From positions 689,781-753,780 of the forward strand of contig NZ_LNUP01000011.1 of the NCBI RefSeq assembly GCF_001512295.1: a stretch of DNA of 64,000 nucleotides, read 5' to 3'. A program made the position numbers and the translations under genes. This document shows positions 10,101 to 17,813 of this stretch, piece after piece. The notes under the pieces are model-generated. The model was not told the origin of the DNA. It saw only the letters and a program-made list of their open reading frames with translations, and did not search any database. The stretch's first letter is position 1. Each line of letters starts with the position of its first letter. This stretch comes from Pseudomonas sp. EpS/L25 (GTDB taxonomy: Bacteria; Pseudomonadota; Gammaproteobacteria; Pseudomonadales; Pseudomonadaceae).

Positions 10101-10489
10101 AGGAAGGTGAAGCTGGCGTAGATCAGCGAGGTGATGGTCGAGCCGATGTAGCCGAAGCCGGCGCCGCGGGTGAGCAGGTCCATGTCCACCCCATAGCGGG
10201 CCGCGTAGTAGCTGATCGGCAGGCCGGTGAGAAAGATCACCAGGCTCACCGCCAGCACCGCCCAGAGGGTGTTGGTGAAGCCATAGCTGATCGCCAGGGC
10301 GCCACCGATGGCCTCCAGGGCCAGGAAGGACAGGGCGCCCAGGGCGGTATTGGCGATGCGGAATTCCGACCACTTGCGGAACGACCGGGGGGTGTAGCGC
10401 AGGGCGTAGTCTTCCAGCGTCTCGTCGGCGACCCAGCTGTTGTAGTCCCGACGGATCTTGGCGATGCGTTGCGTCCCGTTCTGCTGCAC
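7097..10489 (-). CDS. NCS1 transporter–hybrid histidine kinase fusion
   Basis: This 1130-residue inner-membrane protein joins a whole transporter to a sensor kinase. Residues 1–480 form an NCS1-type (cytosine/purine/hydantoin) permease with about 12 membrane spans. Residues 500–540 hold a cluster of nine cysteines in CxxC-like spacing, probably metal-binding. Two more membrane spans lie near 573–592 and 612–630. Then come a HisKA domain with His686 (SHELRTPLN), an HATPase domain (N box near 802, G boxes SGLGIAP and GLGLGL) and a receiver with Asp969. The start is GTG, supported by AGGAG seven bases upstream. Coupling to the LuxR-type regulator and the neighbouring amide genes suggests it senses amides, urea or a related compound. 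CbrA is the known parallel, but it uses an SSSF transporter. Confidence 0.93.
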   Translation of the reverse strand: MQQNGTQRIAKIRRDYNSWVADETLEDYALRYTPRSFRKWSEFRIANTALGALSFLALEAIGGALAISYGFTNTLWAVLAVSLVIFLTGLPISYYAARYGVDMDLLTRGAGFGYIGSTITSLIYASFTFLFFALEAAIMALALELYFRIPLALAYVICSIIVIPLVTYGITLINRLQLWSQPLWLILLALPYAFVIAKNPGALADWTTFAGREGEAGAFNLLSFGAACTVGLALVTQIGEQVDYLRFLPEKTAVNRRRWWAALLLAGPGWILPGALKMLAGAFLAFLALQHEIPLERAAEPTQMYLVAFGYVFASPEWAMGAMVLFVIVSQIKINLTNAYAGSLAWSNFFARVTHSHPGRVVWLVFNVLIALMLMELGVFQAIEEVLGLYANIAIAWIGAVVADLVINKPLGLSPRHIEFKRAHLYDINPVGVGAMLLASLLSGLAHAGLFGALAQAASPAVSLLAALVCAPLLAWLTRGRYYIARTSVLKLVHPGQVHLECVLCANAFEREDIAFCPAYGAPICSLCCALDARCGDLCKPEARLSAQFDTLLRWLLPNTSVPRLHTRLAHYLGVLLVMVGLMFCALALIYSQVSQGLQGDERHLLYQGFFKAFMVLTLFAGALAWWVVLTRESRHVALEESTRQTALLMQEIEAHRKTDEALQRAKEASEAANAAKSRYVTGLSHELRTPLNSILGYTQILQRDPASGSQQDALATIYRSGSHLLSLIDGLLDVAKIEAGKLNLEPSEIPFPEFIEQLRQMFAPQAQDKGLSFRLDAQGRLPAVVRGDEKRVRQILINLLGNAVRYTDRGGVVLGVTYARETATFEILDSGLGIAPGQLERLFQPFERGDPLRPDNGLGLGLTITRMLVTLMGGALDVQSTPGQGTRFVVRLFLSEVRVPQALVHVEHHISGYQGPRRRVLLVDDHLDHRRVLAGMLEPLGFELAEASNGQDAIRQVALWQPDLILMDLSMPLLDGLEASTLIRRNGLSRAPIIVISANAFADDRERSAAAACDDYLAKPVHTPRLLEKIKRHLDLEWLERPEGPPQAPSRPLQAPSAASLAELQELGALGYVKGILECLDRIERDEPLTAAYVATLRSLVKRFQLNDFNRRLKDALQPADLPLEGEHP

Positions 10490-10517
10490 GGCAGGGCTCC
10501 TGGCGGTTCGGCGGTAG

Positions 10518-10609
10518 GCTCAGAGCCTGTTCATGGTCCCGCGAGCTAGAGCCAAACAAGGCGTTTTCCACGCAGTTTGGCCGACGCGCAGCAGGTTATG
10601 GGCAGGCTC
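10518..10609 (+). repeat. Intergenic repeat element, short copy A
   Basis: A 92-base element whose two ends match the inverted copy at 15763–15972. The left end shares GCTCAGAGCCTGTTCA and CGCGAGCTAGAG; the right end shares TTTCCA and GGCCGA-GCGCAGC up to GCAGGCTC. About 118 bases of the middle are missing relative to the long copy. The outer ends are GAGCCTG-type inverted repeats, so a non-autonomous mobile or REP-like element is likely. Confidence 0.75.
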
Positions 10610-10726
10610 GTCAGGCAAGTTCCGTGCCCCTGCCTGAGCATGGTGTAGAGCGCCCGGGCAGCCTGCCCGTTGCTGCGCGCGGGCGCGCGCGAGACAGAGC
10701 ATGCCCCAGGGCGTTGCAGCGGGCTG

Positions 10727-10764
10727 TACGTCAGATGACGTAGGCCCTTACGTCATCCTGCGTA
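10727..10764 (+). promoter_or_regulatory. Operator cluster upstream of urtA
   Basis: The heptamer TACGTCA occurs three times here: forward at 10727, inverted at 10736–10742 and forward at 10749. The two forward copies are 22 bases apart, about two helical turns. The last copy extends into TACGTCATCCTGCGTA, which matches 14 of 16 bases of the site before fmdA. It lies 100 bases before the urtA start. Binding by the linked LuxR-type regulator is inferred. Confidence 0.7.
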
Positions 10765-10863
10765 TGTTCCCGGGCGACAGCCGCGCCCCATTCTTGCTCC
10801 GCAGCGAAAACCCGCAGTCCTGGCCACCAGGGACGAACGGCAATCACCTAGAGGAGCGAGAAG

Positions 10864-12108
10864 ATGCACAGATCATCGGGCGTGAAATCCAGCCTTCCCC
10901 GGCGCCTGGCGCTGGGCGCCGCGGCGTTGTCCCTGCTGGCGGCCAGTATGTTCAGTCAGGGCGTGATGGCAGATACCGCCAATACCACCGGCCTGGCCGT
11001 CACCGATACCACGGTCACCGTCGGCCAGTTGCATTCGGCCACCGGCACCATGGCCATCTCCGAGACCGGCGCCATCCAGGCCGAACGCCTGGCCATCGAG
11101 CAGATCAACGCCCAGGGCGGGGTGCTCGGCCGGCAGATCAAGATCGTCCAGGAGGATGGCGCCTCCGATTGGCCAACCTTCGCCGAAAAGGCCAAGAAGC
11201 TGCTGGAAGCCGACAAGGTCGCCGCGGTGTTCGGCTGCTGGACCTCGGCCTCGCGCAAGGCGGTGTTGCCGATCTTCGAGAAGGACAACGGCCTGCTCTA
11301 CTATCCAACCTTCTACGAGGGCCTGGAGCAGTCGAAGAACGTCTTCTACACCGGCCAGGAAGCCACCCAGCAAATCCTCTCGGCACTGGACTGGCTGGCC
11401 AGGGAGAAGGGCGCCAAGACCTTCTACCTGGTCGGCTCGGACTACATCTGGCCGCGCACCTCGATGAAGATCGCCCGCAAGCACATCGAGAACGTGCTGC
11501 ACGGCGAGGTGGTGGGGGAGGAGTACTACCCCCTGGGCGGCACCCAATTCGGCTCCCTGACCAACAAGATCAAGCTGAAGAAGCCCGACGTGGTCTTCGC
11601 CGCGGTGGTCGGCGGTTCCAACGTGGCCTTCTACAAGCAGCTCAAGGCCGCCGGCATCACCTCCGCCAGGCAGAATCTGCTGACCCTCTCGGTGACCGAG
11701 GACGAGATGCTCGGCATCGGCGGCGAGAACATGGCCGGCTTCTACTCCTCGATGAAGTACTTCCAGACCCTGGACAACCCCAACAACAAGACCTTCGTCG
11801 AGGCCTTCAAGGCCAAGTACGGCAAGGACGCGGTGATCGGCGACGTGACCCAGGCCGCCTACCTCGGCCCCTGGCTGTGGAAGATGGCGGTGGAGAAGGC
11901 CGGCAGCTTCGACGTCGACAAGGTGGTCGCGGCCTCGCCGGGCCTGGAACTCAAGAGCGCGCCGGAAGGCTACGTGAAGGTGCACGACAACCATCACCTC
12001 TGGAGCCGCTCGCGCATCGCCCAGATCCAGCCGGACGGCACCTTCAAGGTGGTCTACGAGTCGCCCGAGCTGATCGAGCCCAATCCCTTCCCTAAAGGTT
12101 ATCAGTAA
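10864..12108 (+). CDS. urtA: Urea/short-chain amide ABC transporter, substrate-binding protein
   Basis: A 414-residue periplasmic binding protein of the UrtA/FmdD family (LivJ/AmiC fold). An N-terminal signal peptide spans about residues 1–36 and mature UrtA-type motifs follow (TVGQLHSATGTMAISE, WTSASRKAVLP, YPTFYEGLEQS). It delivers urea or short amides to the UrtBCDE permease. The ATG at 10864 has an AGAGGAGCGAG ribosome site. It is first in urtABCDE and is followed by a strong hairpin that may favour its own expression. The linked amidases suggest short aliphatic amides as substrates in addition to, or instead of, urea. Confidence 0.93.
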   Translation: MHRSSGVKSSLPRRLALGAAALSLLAASMFSQGVMADTANTTGLAVTDTTVTVGQLHSATGTMAISETGAIQAERLAIEQINAQGGVLGRQIKIVQEDGASDWPTFAEKAKKLLEADKVAAVFGCWTSASRKAVLPIFEKDNGLLYYPTFYEGLEQSKNVFYTGQEATQQILSALDWLAREKGAKTFYLVGSDYIWPRTSMKIARKHIENVLHGEVVGEEYYPLGGTQFGSLTNKIKLKKPDVVFAAVVGGSNVAFYKQLKAAGITSARQNLLTLSVTEDEMLGIGGENMAGFYSSMKYFQTLDNPNNKTFVEAFKAKYGKDAVIGDVTQAAYLGPWLWKMAVEKAGSFDVDKVVAASPGLELKSAPEGYVKVHDNHHLWSRSRIAQIQPDGTFKVVYESPELIEPNPFPKGYQ

Positions 12109-12117
12109 GAGCCAGTT

Positions 12118-12142
12118 CGGGGCCGCCGCTGCGGCGGTCCCG
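12118..12142 (+). promoter_or_regulatory. Stem-loop between urtA and urtB
   Basis: A 10-base-pair stem (CGGGGCCGCC / GGCGGTCCCG, one G–U pair) closes a five-base loop just after the urtA stop. No U-tract follows, so it is more likely an mRNA-stabilising or attenuating hairpin that sets binding-protein levels above permease levels than a full terminator. Confidence 0.7.
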
Positions 12143-12164
12143 CCCACCTTTGCGGGAGAGCCTC

Positions 12165-13082
12165 ATGGAAAGCTTATCGGACTTCGGCGCGATCGCCGTG
12201 ATGCAGGGCTTCAATGGCCTGTCGGTGTTCTGCGTACTGCTGCTGATGGCGCTGGGCCTGGCGATCATCTTCGGGCAGATGGGGGTGATCAACATGGCCC
12301 ATGGCGAGTTCCTCGCCGTCGGCGCCTACACCACCTATGTCGTGTCCACGCTGATCCAGCATCACCTGCCCGCCTTGCAGCCCTATTACTTCTTCTTCGC
12401 CATCGTCCTGGCCTTCTTCGTCGCGGGCGCCATCGGCTGGCTGGTGGAGTGGGCGATGATCAGCCGGCTGTATCAGCGGCCGCTGGACACCCTGCTGGCC
12501 ACCTGGGGCCTGTCGCTGATCCTGCAGCAACTGTTTCGCTCGGTGTTCGGCGCCCGCGAGGTGAGCGCCGAGATGCCGGAATGGCTGATGGGCTCCTGGA
12601 GTCCGACCGCCAGCATCGACATTCCCAAGAACGGCCTCTTCGTCATGGCCGTGACCGTGCTGCTGACCATCACCCTGTTCCTCATGCTCTATCGCTCGCG
12701 CTGGGGCCTGCAGGTCCGCGCCACCATGCAGAACCGGTTGATGGCGCGCGCCGTGGGCATCAACACCCGCCGCGTGGACCGCATGACCTTCGCCCTGGGG
12801 TGCGGCGTGGCCGGGGTGGCCGGCGCGGCCTTCACCACCATCGGCTCCATCGGTCCCACCGCCGGCTCGCTGTACATCGTCGATACCTTCCTGGTGGTGG
12901 TCTTCGGCGGCGCGGCCAGTCTGCTCGGCACCATCGCCTCGGCCTTCGGCATCGCCCAGGCGCAATCGCTGCTGGAGTTCTTCCTCTCCGGCTCCATGGC
13001 CAAGGTGCTGACCCTGTCGGCGGTGATCCTCATCCTGATGCTGCGGCCCCAGGGGCTGTTCTCGGCAAAAGTCCGCAAGTAG
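12165..13082 (+). CDS. urtB: Urea/amide ABC transporter permease UrtB
   Basis: A 305-residue LivH-type permease with about eight membrane segments (for example VFCVLLLMALGLAIIFGQMG and YYFFFAIVLAFFVAGAIGW). The branched-chain-permease signature region is visible (GVAGVAGAAFTTIGSIGPT). It forms the inner-membrane channel with UrtC. The ATG at 12165 has GGGAGAG upstream; the longer frame starts at a TTG five codons earlier. It lies between urtA and urtC, ten bases before urtC. Confidence 0.93.
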   Translation: MESLSDFGAIAVMQGFNGLSVFCVLLLMALGLAIIFGQMGVINMAHGEFLAVGAYTTYVVSTLIQHHLPALQPYYFFFAIVLAFFVAGAIGWLVEWAMISRLYQRPLDTLLATWGLSLILQQLFRSVFGAREVSAEMPEWLMGSWSPTASIDIPKNGLFVMAVTVLLTITLFLMLYRSRWGLQVRATMQNRLMARAVGINTRRVDRMTFALGCGVAGVAGAAFTTIGSIGPTAGSLYIVDTFLVVVFGGAASLLGTIASAFGIAQAQSLLEFFLSGSMAKVLTLSAVILILMLRPQGLFSAKVRK

Positions 13083-13092
13083 GGAGCTCAAG

Positions 13093-14256
13093 ATGAACAA
13101 GGCAATCGACAACCTGCTCGGCGGTCGCCAGGGCGCTCTCGGCCTGCTGGTGCTGGCCGGGCTGATCCTGGTGGTGTTCCCGCTGGCGCTGGATACCTTC
13201 CGCCTCAACCTGGTCGGCAAGTACCTGACCTATGCCTTCGTCGCCGTCGGCCTGGTGCTGTGCTGGGGCTACGGCGGCATCCTCAGCCTCGGCCAGGGCA
13301 TCTTCTTCGGCCTGGGCGGCTATTGCATGGCGATGTTCCTCAAGCTGGAGGCCTCGGACCCGGCGAGCACCAAGATCCAGTCCACTCCTGGCATTCCGGA
13401 CTTCATGGACTGGAACCAGATCACCGAACTGCCCTGGCTCTGGCAGCCGTTCCACAGCTTCGGCTTCACCCTGGTGGCGGTGATCGCGGTGCCGGCACTG
13501 CTGGCCTTCATCATCGGCATGGCGATGTTCAAGCGCCGGGTCGGGGACGTCTATTTCTCCATCGTCACCCAGGCCATCGCCGCCATCCTGAGCATTCTCA
13601 TCATCGGTCAGCAGGGCCTCACCGGCGGGGTCAACGGCATCACCGACCTGAAGACGGTACTGGGCTGGGACATCCGCCCGGACAGCGCCAAGGTCACCCT
13701 TTACTTCGTCAACGCCGCGTTGCTGTTCGCCTGCATCCTGCTCGCCCGCTTCGTGCTGGCCTCCAAGCTCGGCCGGCTGCTGGTGGCCATGCGCGACAAG
13801 GAAGAGCGGGTGCGCTTCTCCGGTTACGACGTGGCCAGCTTCAAGATCTTCGTGTTCTGCCTGGCCGCGGCCTTCTCGGCGGTCGGCGGGGCCATGTTCG
13901 CCCTGCAGGTGGGCTTCATGTCGCCGTCCTTCGTCGGCATCGTGCCCTCCATCGAGATGGTCATCTTCGCCGCAGTCGGTGGGCGCCTGTCGCTGCTCGG
14001 TGCGGTGTACGGCACCTTGCTGGTGAATTTCGGCAAGACCTACTTCTCCGAGTCTTTCCCCGAGCTGTGGCTGTACCTGATGGGTGGGCTGTTCATCGCG
14101 GTCGTCCTCTATTTCCCCAATGGTCTTGCCGGCCTGTGGAAGAGCCATGGCCTGCCGCTGCTTGCACGGCTCAGACGCCGCCAAACCACCCACGCCGTCG
14201 CAGCGCCGGCCACGACCACTGCGACCAAGCCCTCTACTCTGGAGACCACGCGATGA
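13093..14256 (+). CDS. urtC: Urea/amide ABC transporter permease UrtC
   Basis: A 387-residue LivM-type permease with about nine to ten membrane spans. The family stretches LCWGYGGILSLGQGIFFGLG and GQQGLTGGVNGIT are visible. The C-terminus is a Thr/Ala-rich tail after the last span. It pairs with UrtB. Its stop overlaps the urtD start (ATGA), so the ATPase is translationally coupled. The ATG at 13093 follows GGGAGCTCAAG. Confidence 0.93.
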   Translation: MNKAIDNLLGGRQGALGLLVLAGLILVVFPLALDTFRLNLVGKYLTYAFVAVGLVLCWGYGGILSLGQGIFFGLGGYCMAMFLKLEASDPASTKIQSTPGIPDFMDWNQITELPWLWQPFHSFGFTLVAVIAVPALLAFIIGMAMFKRRVGDVYFSIVTQAIAAILSILIIGQQGLTGGVNGITDLKTVLGWDIRPDSAKVTLYFVNAALLFACILLARFVLASKLGRLLVAMRDKEERVRFSGYDVASFKIFVFCLAAAFSAVGGAMFALQVGFMSPSFVGIVPSIEMVIFAAVGGRLSLLGAVYGTLLVNFGKTYFSESFPELWLYLMGGLFIAVVLYFPNGLAGLWKSHGLPLLARLRRRQTTHAVAAPATTTATKPSTLETTR

Positions 14257-15017
14257 ACACCAGCCCCGTCGGTTTCCAGCTGGCCAAGCCGGTGCTGGCC
14301 ATCGAAGGCCTGACCGTCTCCTTCGACGGTTTCAAGGCGGTGAACGACCTCAACCTCTATGTCGACCGCAACGAGGTGCACGTGGTGATCGGCCCCAACG
14401 GCGCCGGCAAGACCACGGTGCTCGACCTGATCTGCGGCAAGACCCGCGCCACCGCCGGCAGCATTGAATTCAACGGTCGCGAGCTGACGAAGATGAAGGA
14501 ATTCGACATCGTCCGCGCCGGCGTCGGCCGCAAGTTCCAGAACCCCTCCATCTACGAGAACCTCACGGTGTTCGAGAACCTGGAAATGTCCTACCCCGAG
14601 GGTCGCAAGGTGTTCGGCGCGCTGTTCTTCAAGCGTAGCCCGGCGGTGGTCGCGCGGGTGGAGGAGGTGGCCGGGCAGATCTTTCTCGCCGACCTGCTGC
14701 ACCAGCAGGCCGACCTGCTCTCCCACGGCCAGAAGCAGTGGCTGGAGATCGGCATGCTGCTGATGCAGGACCCGGAGCTGTTGATGCTCGACGAACCGGT
14801 GGCTGGGATGAGTGTGTCCGAGCGGGCCCAGACGGCCGAATTGCTCAACCGCATCAGCCAGGGCCGCTCGGTGCTGGTCATCGAACACGACATGGAGTTC
14901 GTCAAGAGCATCGCCCACAAGGTCACGGTGTTGCACCAGGGCAAGGTGCTGGCCGAAGGCAGCATGGAGGCGGTGCAGAGCAATCCCAAGGTTATCGAGG
15001 TGTACCTGGGGCACTGA
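14253..15017 (+). CDS. urtD: Urea/amide ABC transporter ATPase UrtD
   Basis: A 254-residue LivG-type ABC ATPase. Visible motifs are Walker A GPNGAGKTT, a Q-loop region (GRKFQNPSIYENLTV), a signature-like LLSHGQKQWLEIG and Walker B LLMLDEP. It powers amide or urea uptake together with UrtE. It overlaps urtC by four bases and ends 55 bases before urtE. The signature reads LSHGQ rather than LSGGQ, which is usual for UrtD. Confidence 0.94.
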   Translation: MNTSPVGFQLAKPVLAIEGLTVSFDGFKAVNDLNLYVDRNEVHVVIGPNGAGKTTVLDLICGKTRATAGSIEFNGRELTKMKEFDIVRAGVGRKFQNPSIYENLTVFENLEMSYPEGRKVFGALFFKRSPAVVARVEEVAGQIFLADLLHQQADLLSHGQKQWLEIGMLLMQDPELLMLDEPVAGMSVSERAQTAELLNRISQGRSVLVIEHDMEFVKSIAHKVTVLHQGKVLAEGSMEAVQSNPKVIEVYLGH

Positions 15018-15072
15018 AAATCTGAGCCTTCGTCCATCTCCACTCACCCAACCGATCACGGAGATCCCGGCC

Positions 15073-15762
15073 ATGTTCACCATCCAGAACCTCGTCTCCG
15101 GCTACGGCCAGAGCCGCATCCTCCACGACCTCAGCCTGGACGTGGCGAAACAGGAAATCGTCGCCGTCATGGGTCGCAACGGCATGGGCAAGAGCACCTT
15201 CTTCCGCAGCCTCATGGGCATCCTGCCGAGCTGGAGCGGCAGCGTGGCGGTGGACGGCCAGGACGTCTCCCGGCTGGAAACCCACCAGCGGGTCGAGCGC
15301 GGCATCGCCTACGTGCCCCAGGGGCGGATGATCTTTTCCCACATGACGGTGCTGGAGAACATCCAGACCGGCCTGCCGGCGTCGGCGAAGGGCAGGGTGC
15401 CGGACGATCTCTATGCGCTGTTCCCGGTGCTGCACGAGATGCGCCAGCGCAAGGGCGGCAACCTGTCCGGTGGCCAGCAGCAACAACTGGCCATCGCCCG
15501 CGCCCTGGCTACCAATCCCAAGGTGCTGCTGCTGGACGAGCCGACCGAGGGCATCCAGCCCTCGATCATCAAGGACATCGCCCGTACCCTGAAGGAGATC
15601 CGCAGCATGCGCGACCTGACCATCGTGGTCTCCGAGCAGGTGCTGTCCTTCACCCTCGACATCGCCGACCGTTTCCTGGTGATCGAGAAGGGTCGCTTCG
15701 TGATGGAGGAGACGCGAGACAAGGTCGACGAGGCCACCATCAGCCGCTATCTATCGGTCTGA
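15073..15762 (+). CDS. urtE: Urea/amide ABC transporter ATPase UrtE
   Basis: A 229-residue LivF-type ABC ATPase with Walker A GRNGMGKST, signature NLSGGQQQQLAIARAL and Walker B LLLDEPTEG. It partners UrtD. The ATG at 15073 is preceded by ACGGAG. It is the last gene of urtABCDE; immediately after its stop the long copy of the repeat element begins, which may separate this operon from fmdA. Confidence 0.94.
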   Translation: MFTIQNLVSGYGQSRILHDLSLDVAKQEIVAVMGRNGMGKSTFFRSLMGILPSWSGSVAVDGQDVSRLETHQRVERGIAYVPQGRMIFSHMTVLENIQTGLPASAKGRVPDDLYALFPVLHEMRQRKGGNLSGGQQQQLAIARALATNPKVLLLDEPTEGIQPSIIKDIARTLKEIRSMRDLTIVVSEQVLSFTLDIADRFLVIEKGRFVMEETRDKVDEATISRYLSV

Positions 15763-15972
15763 GAGCCTGCTCAACGTCAGCTGCGCATCGGCCACACCGC
15801 GTTGGAAAGGCCCTGGAAGGCCAGCCCCATCGGAATGCTCATCGTAAATTCCGCTTCCTCAGGCTTTGATTCGCTGGCGCTCACCCTACGGGCCAGCCGT
15901 TGGCTGTTACTCCCGTTGGTCGTTGCGCCTTGTTTGACTCTAGCTCGCGAGCCTTTGAACAGGCTCTGAGCT
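15763..15972 (-). repeat. Intergenic repeat element, long copy B
   Basis: A 210-base element in inverted orientation to the copy at 10518–10609. Its ends form an imperfect terminal inverted repeat (GAGCCTGCTCAA at 15763 and its near complement ending near 15965). It contains an extra 118 bases absent from copy A. It starts directly at the urtE stop codon. No coding capacity is seen. It looks like a MITE or a dispersed intergenic repeat; whether it folds or terminates transcription is unknown. Confidence 0.75.
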
Positions 15973-16065
15973 CGTCACTGTGGCAGCCGCCCGCAAGCGC
16001 TGGACGGCTGTTTTCGCATGCCTGGAAAAAGTGGCTGCAGGCCGCGTCCTTCATGGGTTTCGGCA

Positions 16066-16081
16066 TACGTCATCCGACGTA
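16066..16081 (+). promoter_or_regulatory. Operator upstream of fmdA
   Basis: TACGTCATCCGACGTA lies 73 bases before the fmdA start and matches the urtA site (TACGTCATCCTGCGTA) at 14 of 16 positions. Its two halves form an inverted repeat of TACGTC. It is probably bound by the same regulator that controls urtA. Confidence 0.7.
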
Positions 16082-16153
16082 TTTGCAGGGTCGGCGGCAG
16101 CATCGAGACTGGCGCGGAACCTTCCCGCCACCGGCACAGCAAGGAGCTGCGCG

Positions 16154-17383
16154 ATGACCGATACCCTGATCGAGGTCGACCTCACCCAGGCCGCCACCGA
16201 CAACGAGAACGTCCACAACCGCTGGCACCCGGACATTCCCATGGCCTGCTGGGTCAACCCGGGTGACGATTTCATCCTCGAGACCTACGACTGGACCGGT
16301 GGCGCGATCAAGAACGACGACGACGCCAGCGACGTGCGCGATGTCGATCTGTCCACCGTGCACTACCTGTCCGGGCCGGTGGGGGTGAAGGGCGCCGAGC
16401 CGGGCGACCTGCTGGTGGTCGACCTGCTCGACATCGGCGCCAAGGCCGAGTCGCTGTGGGGCTTCAACGGCTTCTTCTCCAAGCAGAACGGCGGCGGCTT
16501 CCTCACCGACTACTTTCCCTCGGCGCAGAAGTCCATCTGGGACTTCGAGGGGATGTTCACCAGGAGCCGGCACATCCCGGGCGTGCGCTTCGCCGGCCTG
16601 ATCCACCCCGGGCTGATCGGCTGCCTGCCGGACCCCAAGCTGCTGGCCAACTGGAACGCCCGCGAGCAGGAATTGATCGACAGCAACCCGACCCGGGTGC
16701 CGCCGCTGGCCAATCCCCCATTCGCCGCCACCGCCCATATGGGCAAGCTCACCGGCGCCGCCCGGGAGGCCGCCGCCGCCACCGGTGCGCGTACCGTGCC
16801 GCCGCGCGAGCACGGCGGCAACTGCGATATCAAGGACCTCTCCCGTGGCTCGAAGATCTTCTTCCCGGTCTATGTCGAGGGCGCCGGTCTTTCGGTGGGC
16901 GACCTGCACTTCAGCCAGGGCGATGGCGAGATCACCTTTTGCGGCGCCATCGAGATGGCCGGCTGGGTGCACATGAAGGTCGAGCTGATCAAGGGCGGCA
17001 TGGCCAAGTACGGTATCAAGAATCCCATCTTCAAGCCCAGCCCCATCGTGCCCACCTACAACAACTTCCTGATCTTCGAAGGCATCTCGGTGGACGATGC
17101 CGGCAGGCAGCATTACCTGGACGTCAACCTGGCCTACCAGCAGGCCTGCCTCAACGCCATCGAATACCTGAAGAAGTTCGGCTACAGCGGCGCCCAGGGC
17201 TATTCGCTGCTGGGCTCGGCGCCGGTACAGGGGCACATCAGCGGGGTGGTCGACATCCCCAACGCCTGCGCCACCCTCTGGCTGCCGACCGACATCTTCG
17301 AATTCGACATCAACCCCAGCGCCGCCGGCCCGACCCGCCACCTGGACGGCAGTATCGACATGCCCATCGCCTACGACAAATGA
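16154..17383 (+). CDS. fmdA: Formamidase (acetamidase/formamidase family)
   Basis: A 409-residue formamidase of the FmdA family (typical length about 407–411), which hydrolyses formamide to formate and ammonia in the cytoplasm. Recognisable stretches are NRWHPDIPMACWVNPGDDF, GVKGAEPGDLLVVDLLDIG, PPREHGGNCDIKDL and HFSQGDGEI. The ATG at 16154 is preferred; the longer frame runs back into the repeat region. It heads a second transcription unit with fmdB and amiE and shares its operator with urtA. Confidence 0.94.
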   Translation: MTDTLIEVDLTQAATDNENVHNRWHPDIPMACWVNPGDDFILETYDWTGGAIKNDDDASDVRDVDLSTVHYLSGPVGVKGAEPGDLLVVDLLDIGAKAESLWGFNGFFSKQNGGGFLTDYFPSAQKSIWDFEGMFTRSRHIPGVRFAGLIHPGLIGCLPDPKLLANWNAREQELIDSNPTRVPPLANPPFAATAHMGKLTGAAREAAAATGARTVPPREHGGNCDIKDLSRGSKIFFPVYVEGAGLSVGDLHFSQGDGEITFCGAIEMAGWVHMKVELIKGGMAKYGIKNPIFKPSPIVPTYNNFLIFEGISVDDAGRQHYLDVNLAYQQACLNAIEYLKKFGYSGAQGYSLLGSAPVQGHISGVVDIPNACATLWLPTDIFEFDINPSAAGPTRHLDGSIDMPIAYDK

Positions 17384-17431
17384 GCCGCCCGGGCGCGGCC
17401 ATCCACCGCGCCCAGCCGCCAGGAGCCCGCC

Positions 17432-17779
17432 ATGCCCATCTACGAATACGATTGCCCACACTGCGGTGACTTCACCCTGCTGCGGCCCATGGCCCAGCGC
17501 GATGACCCCTGCGCCTGCCCCGACTGCGCGACGCCGAGCCCCCGGGTGATCCTCAGTGCCCCCGGCCTGGCGACCTTGGCCGGGGGCCAGCGCCGCGCCC
17601 ACGAGACCAACGAGCGTGCAAGCCACGCGCCCCAGTCGCTGGAGGAATACAAGGCCAGGCGCAGCCATGGCGCCGGCTGCAGCTGCTGCGCGCCGAGCAA
17701 GCCGGTGGCGCGGAGCAAGGCCAATCCCCATGGGCTGAAGACCAGTCCGTCGACCCGGCCCTGGATGATCAGTCACTGA
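17432..17779 (+). CDS. fmdB: FmdB-type zinc-ribbon protein
   Basis: A 115-residue protein beginning with the FmdB zinc ribbon ([14 protein letters not shown], then CACPDC), which places four cysteines to bind zinc. The C-terminal half is basic with a GCSCC-like cluster near residue 88. FmdB is known next to formamidase genes and was described as a putative regulator; its biochemical role is not settled. It lies 48 bases after fmdA and 34 before amiE, in the same unit. Confidence 0.88.
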   Translation: MPIYEYDCPHCGDFTLLRPMAQRDDPCACPDCATPSPRVILSAPGLATLAGGQRRAHETNERASHAPQSLEEYKARRSHGAGCSCCAPSKPVARSKANPHGLKTSPSTRPWMISH

Positions 17780-17813
17780 TCTGCGCTTCATCCCCCCTCG
17801 AAGGAGCAACCCG

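Noticed and set aside
7955-10549. Rightward 864-codon open frame
   Set aside because: It lies wholly antisense to the transporter–kinase gene, and its Gly/Gln/Ala-rich composition is typical of a mirror frame.
10780-10860. Possible sigma-54 promoter before urtA (TGGCCACC)
   Set aside because: No GC dinucleotide at the required ten-base spacing; it does not fit the -24/-12 consensus.
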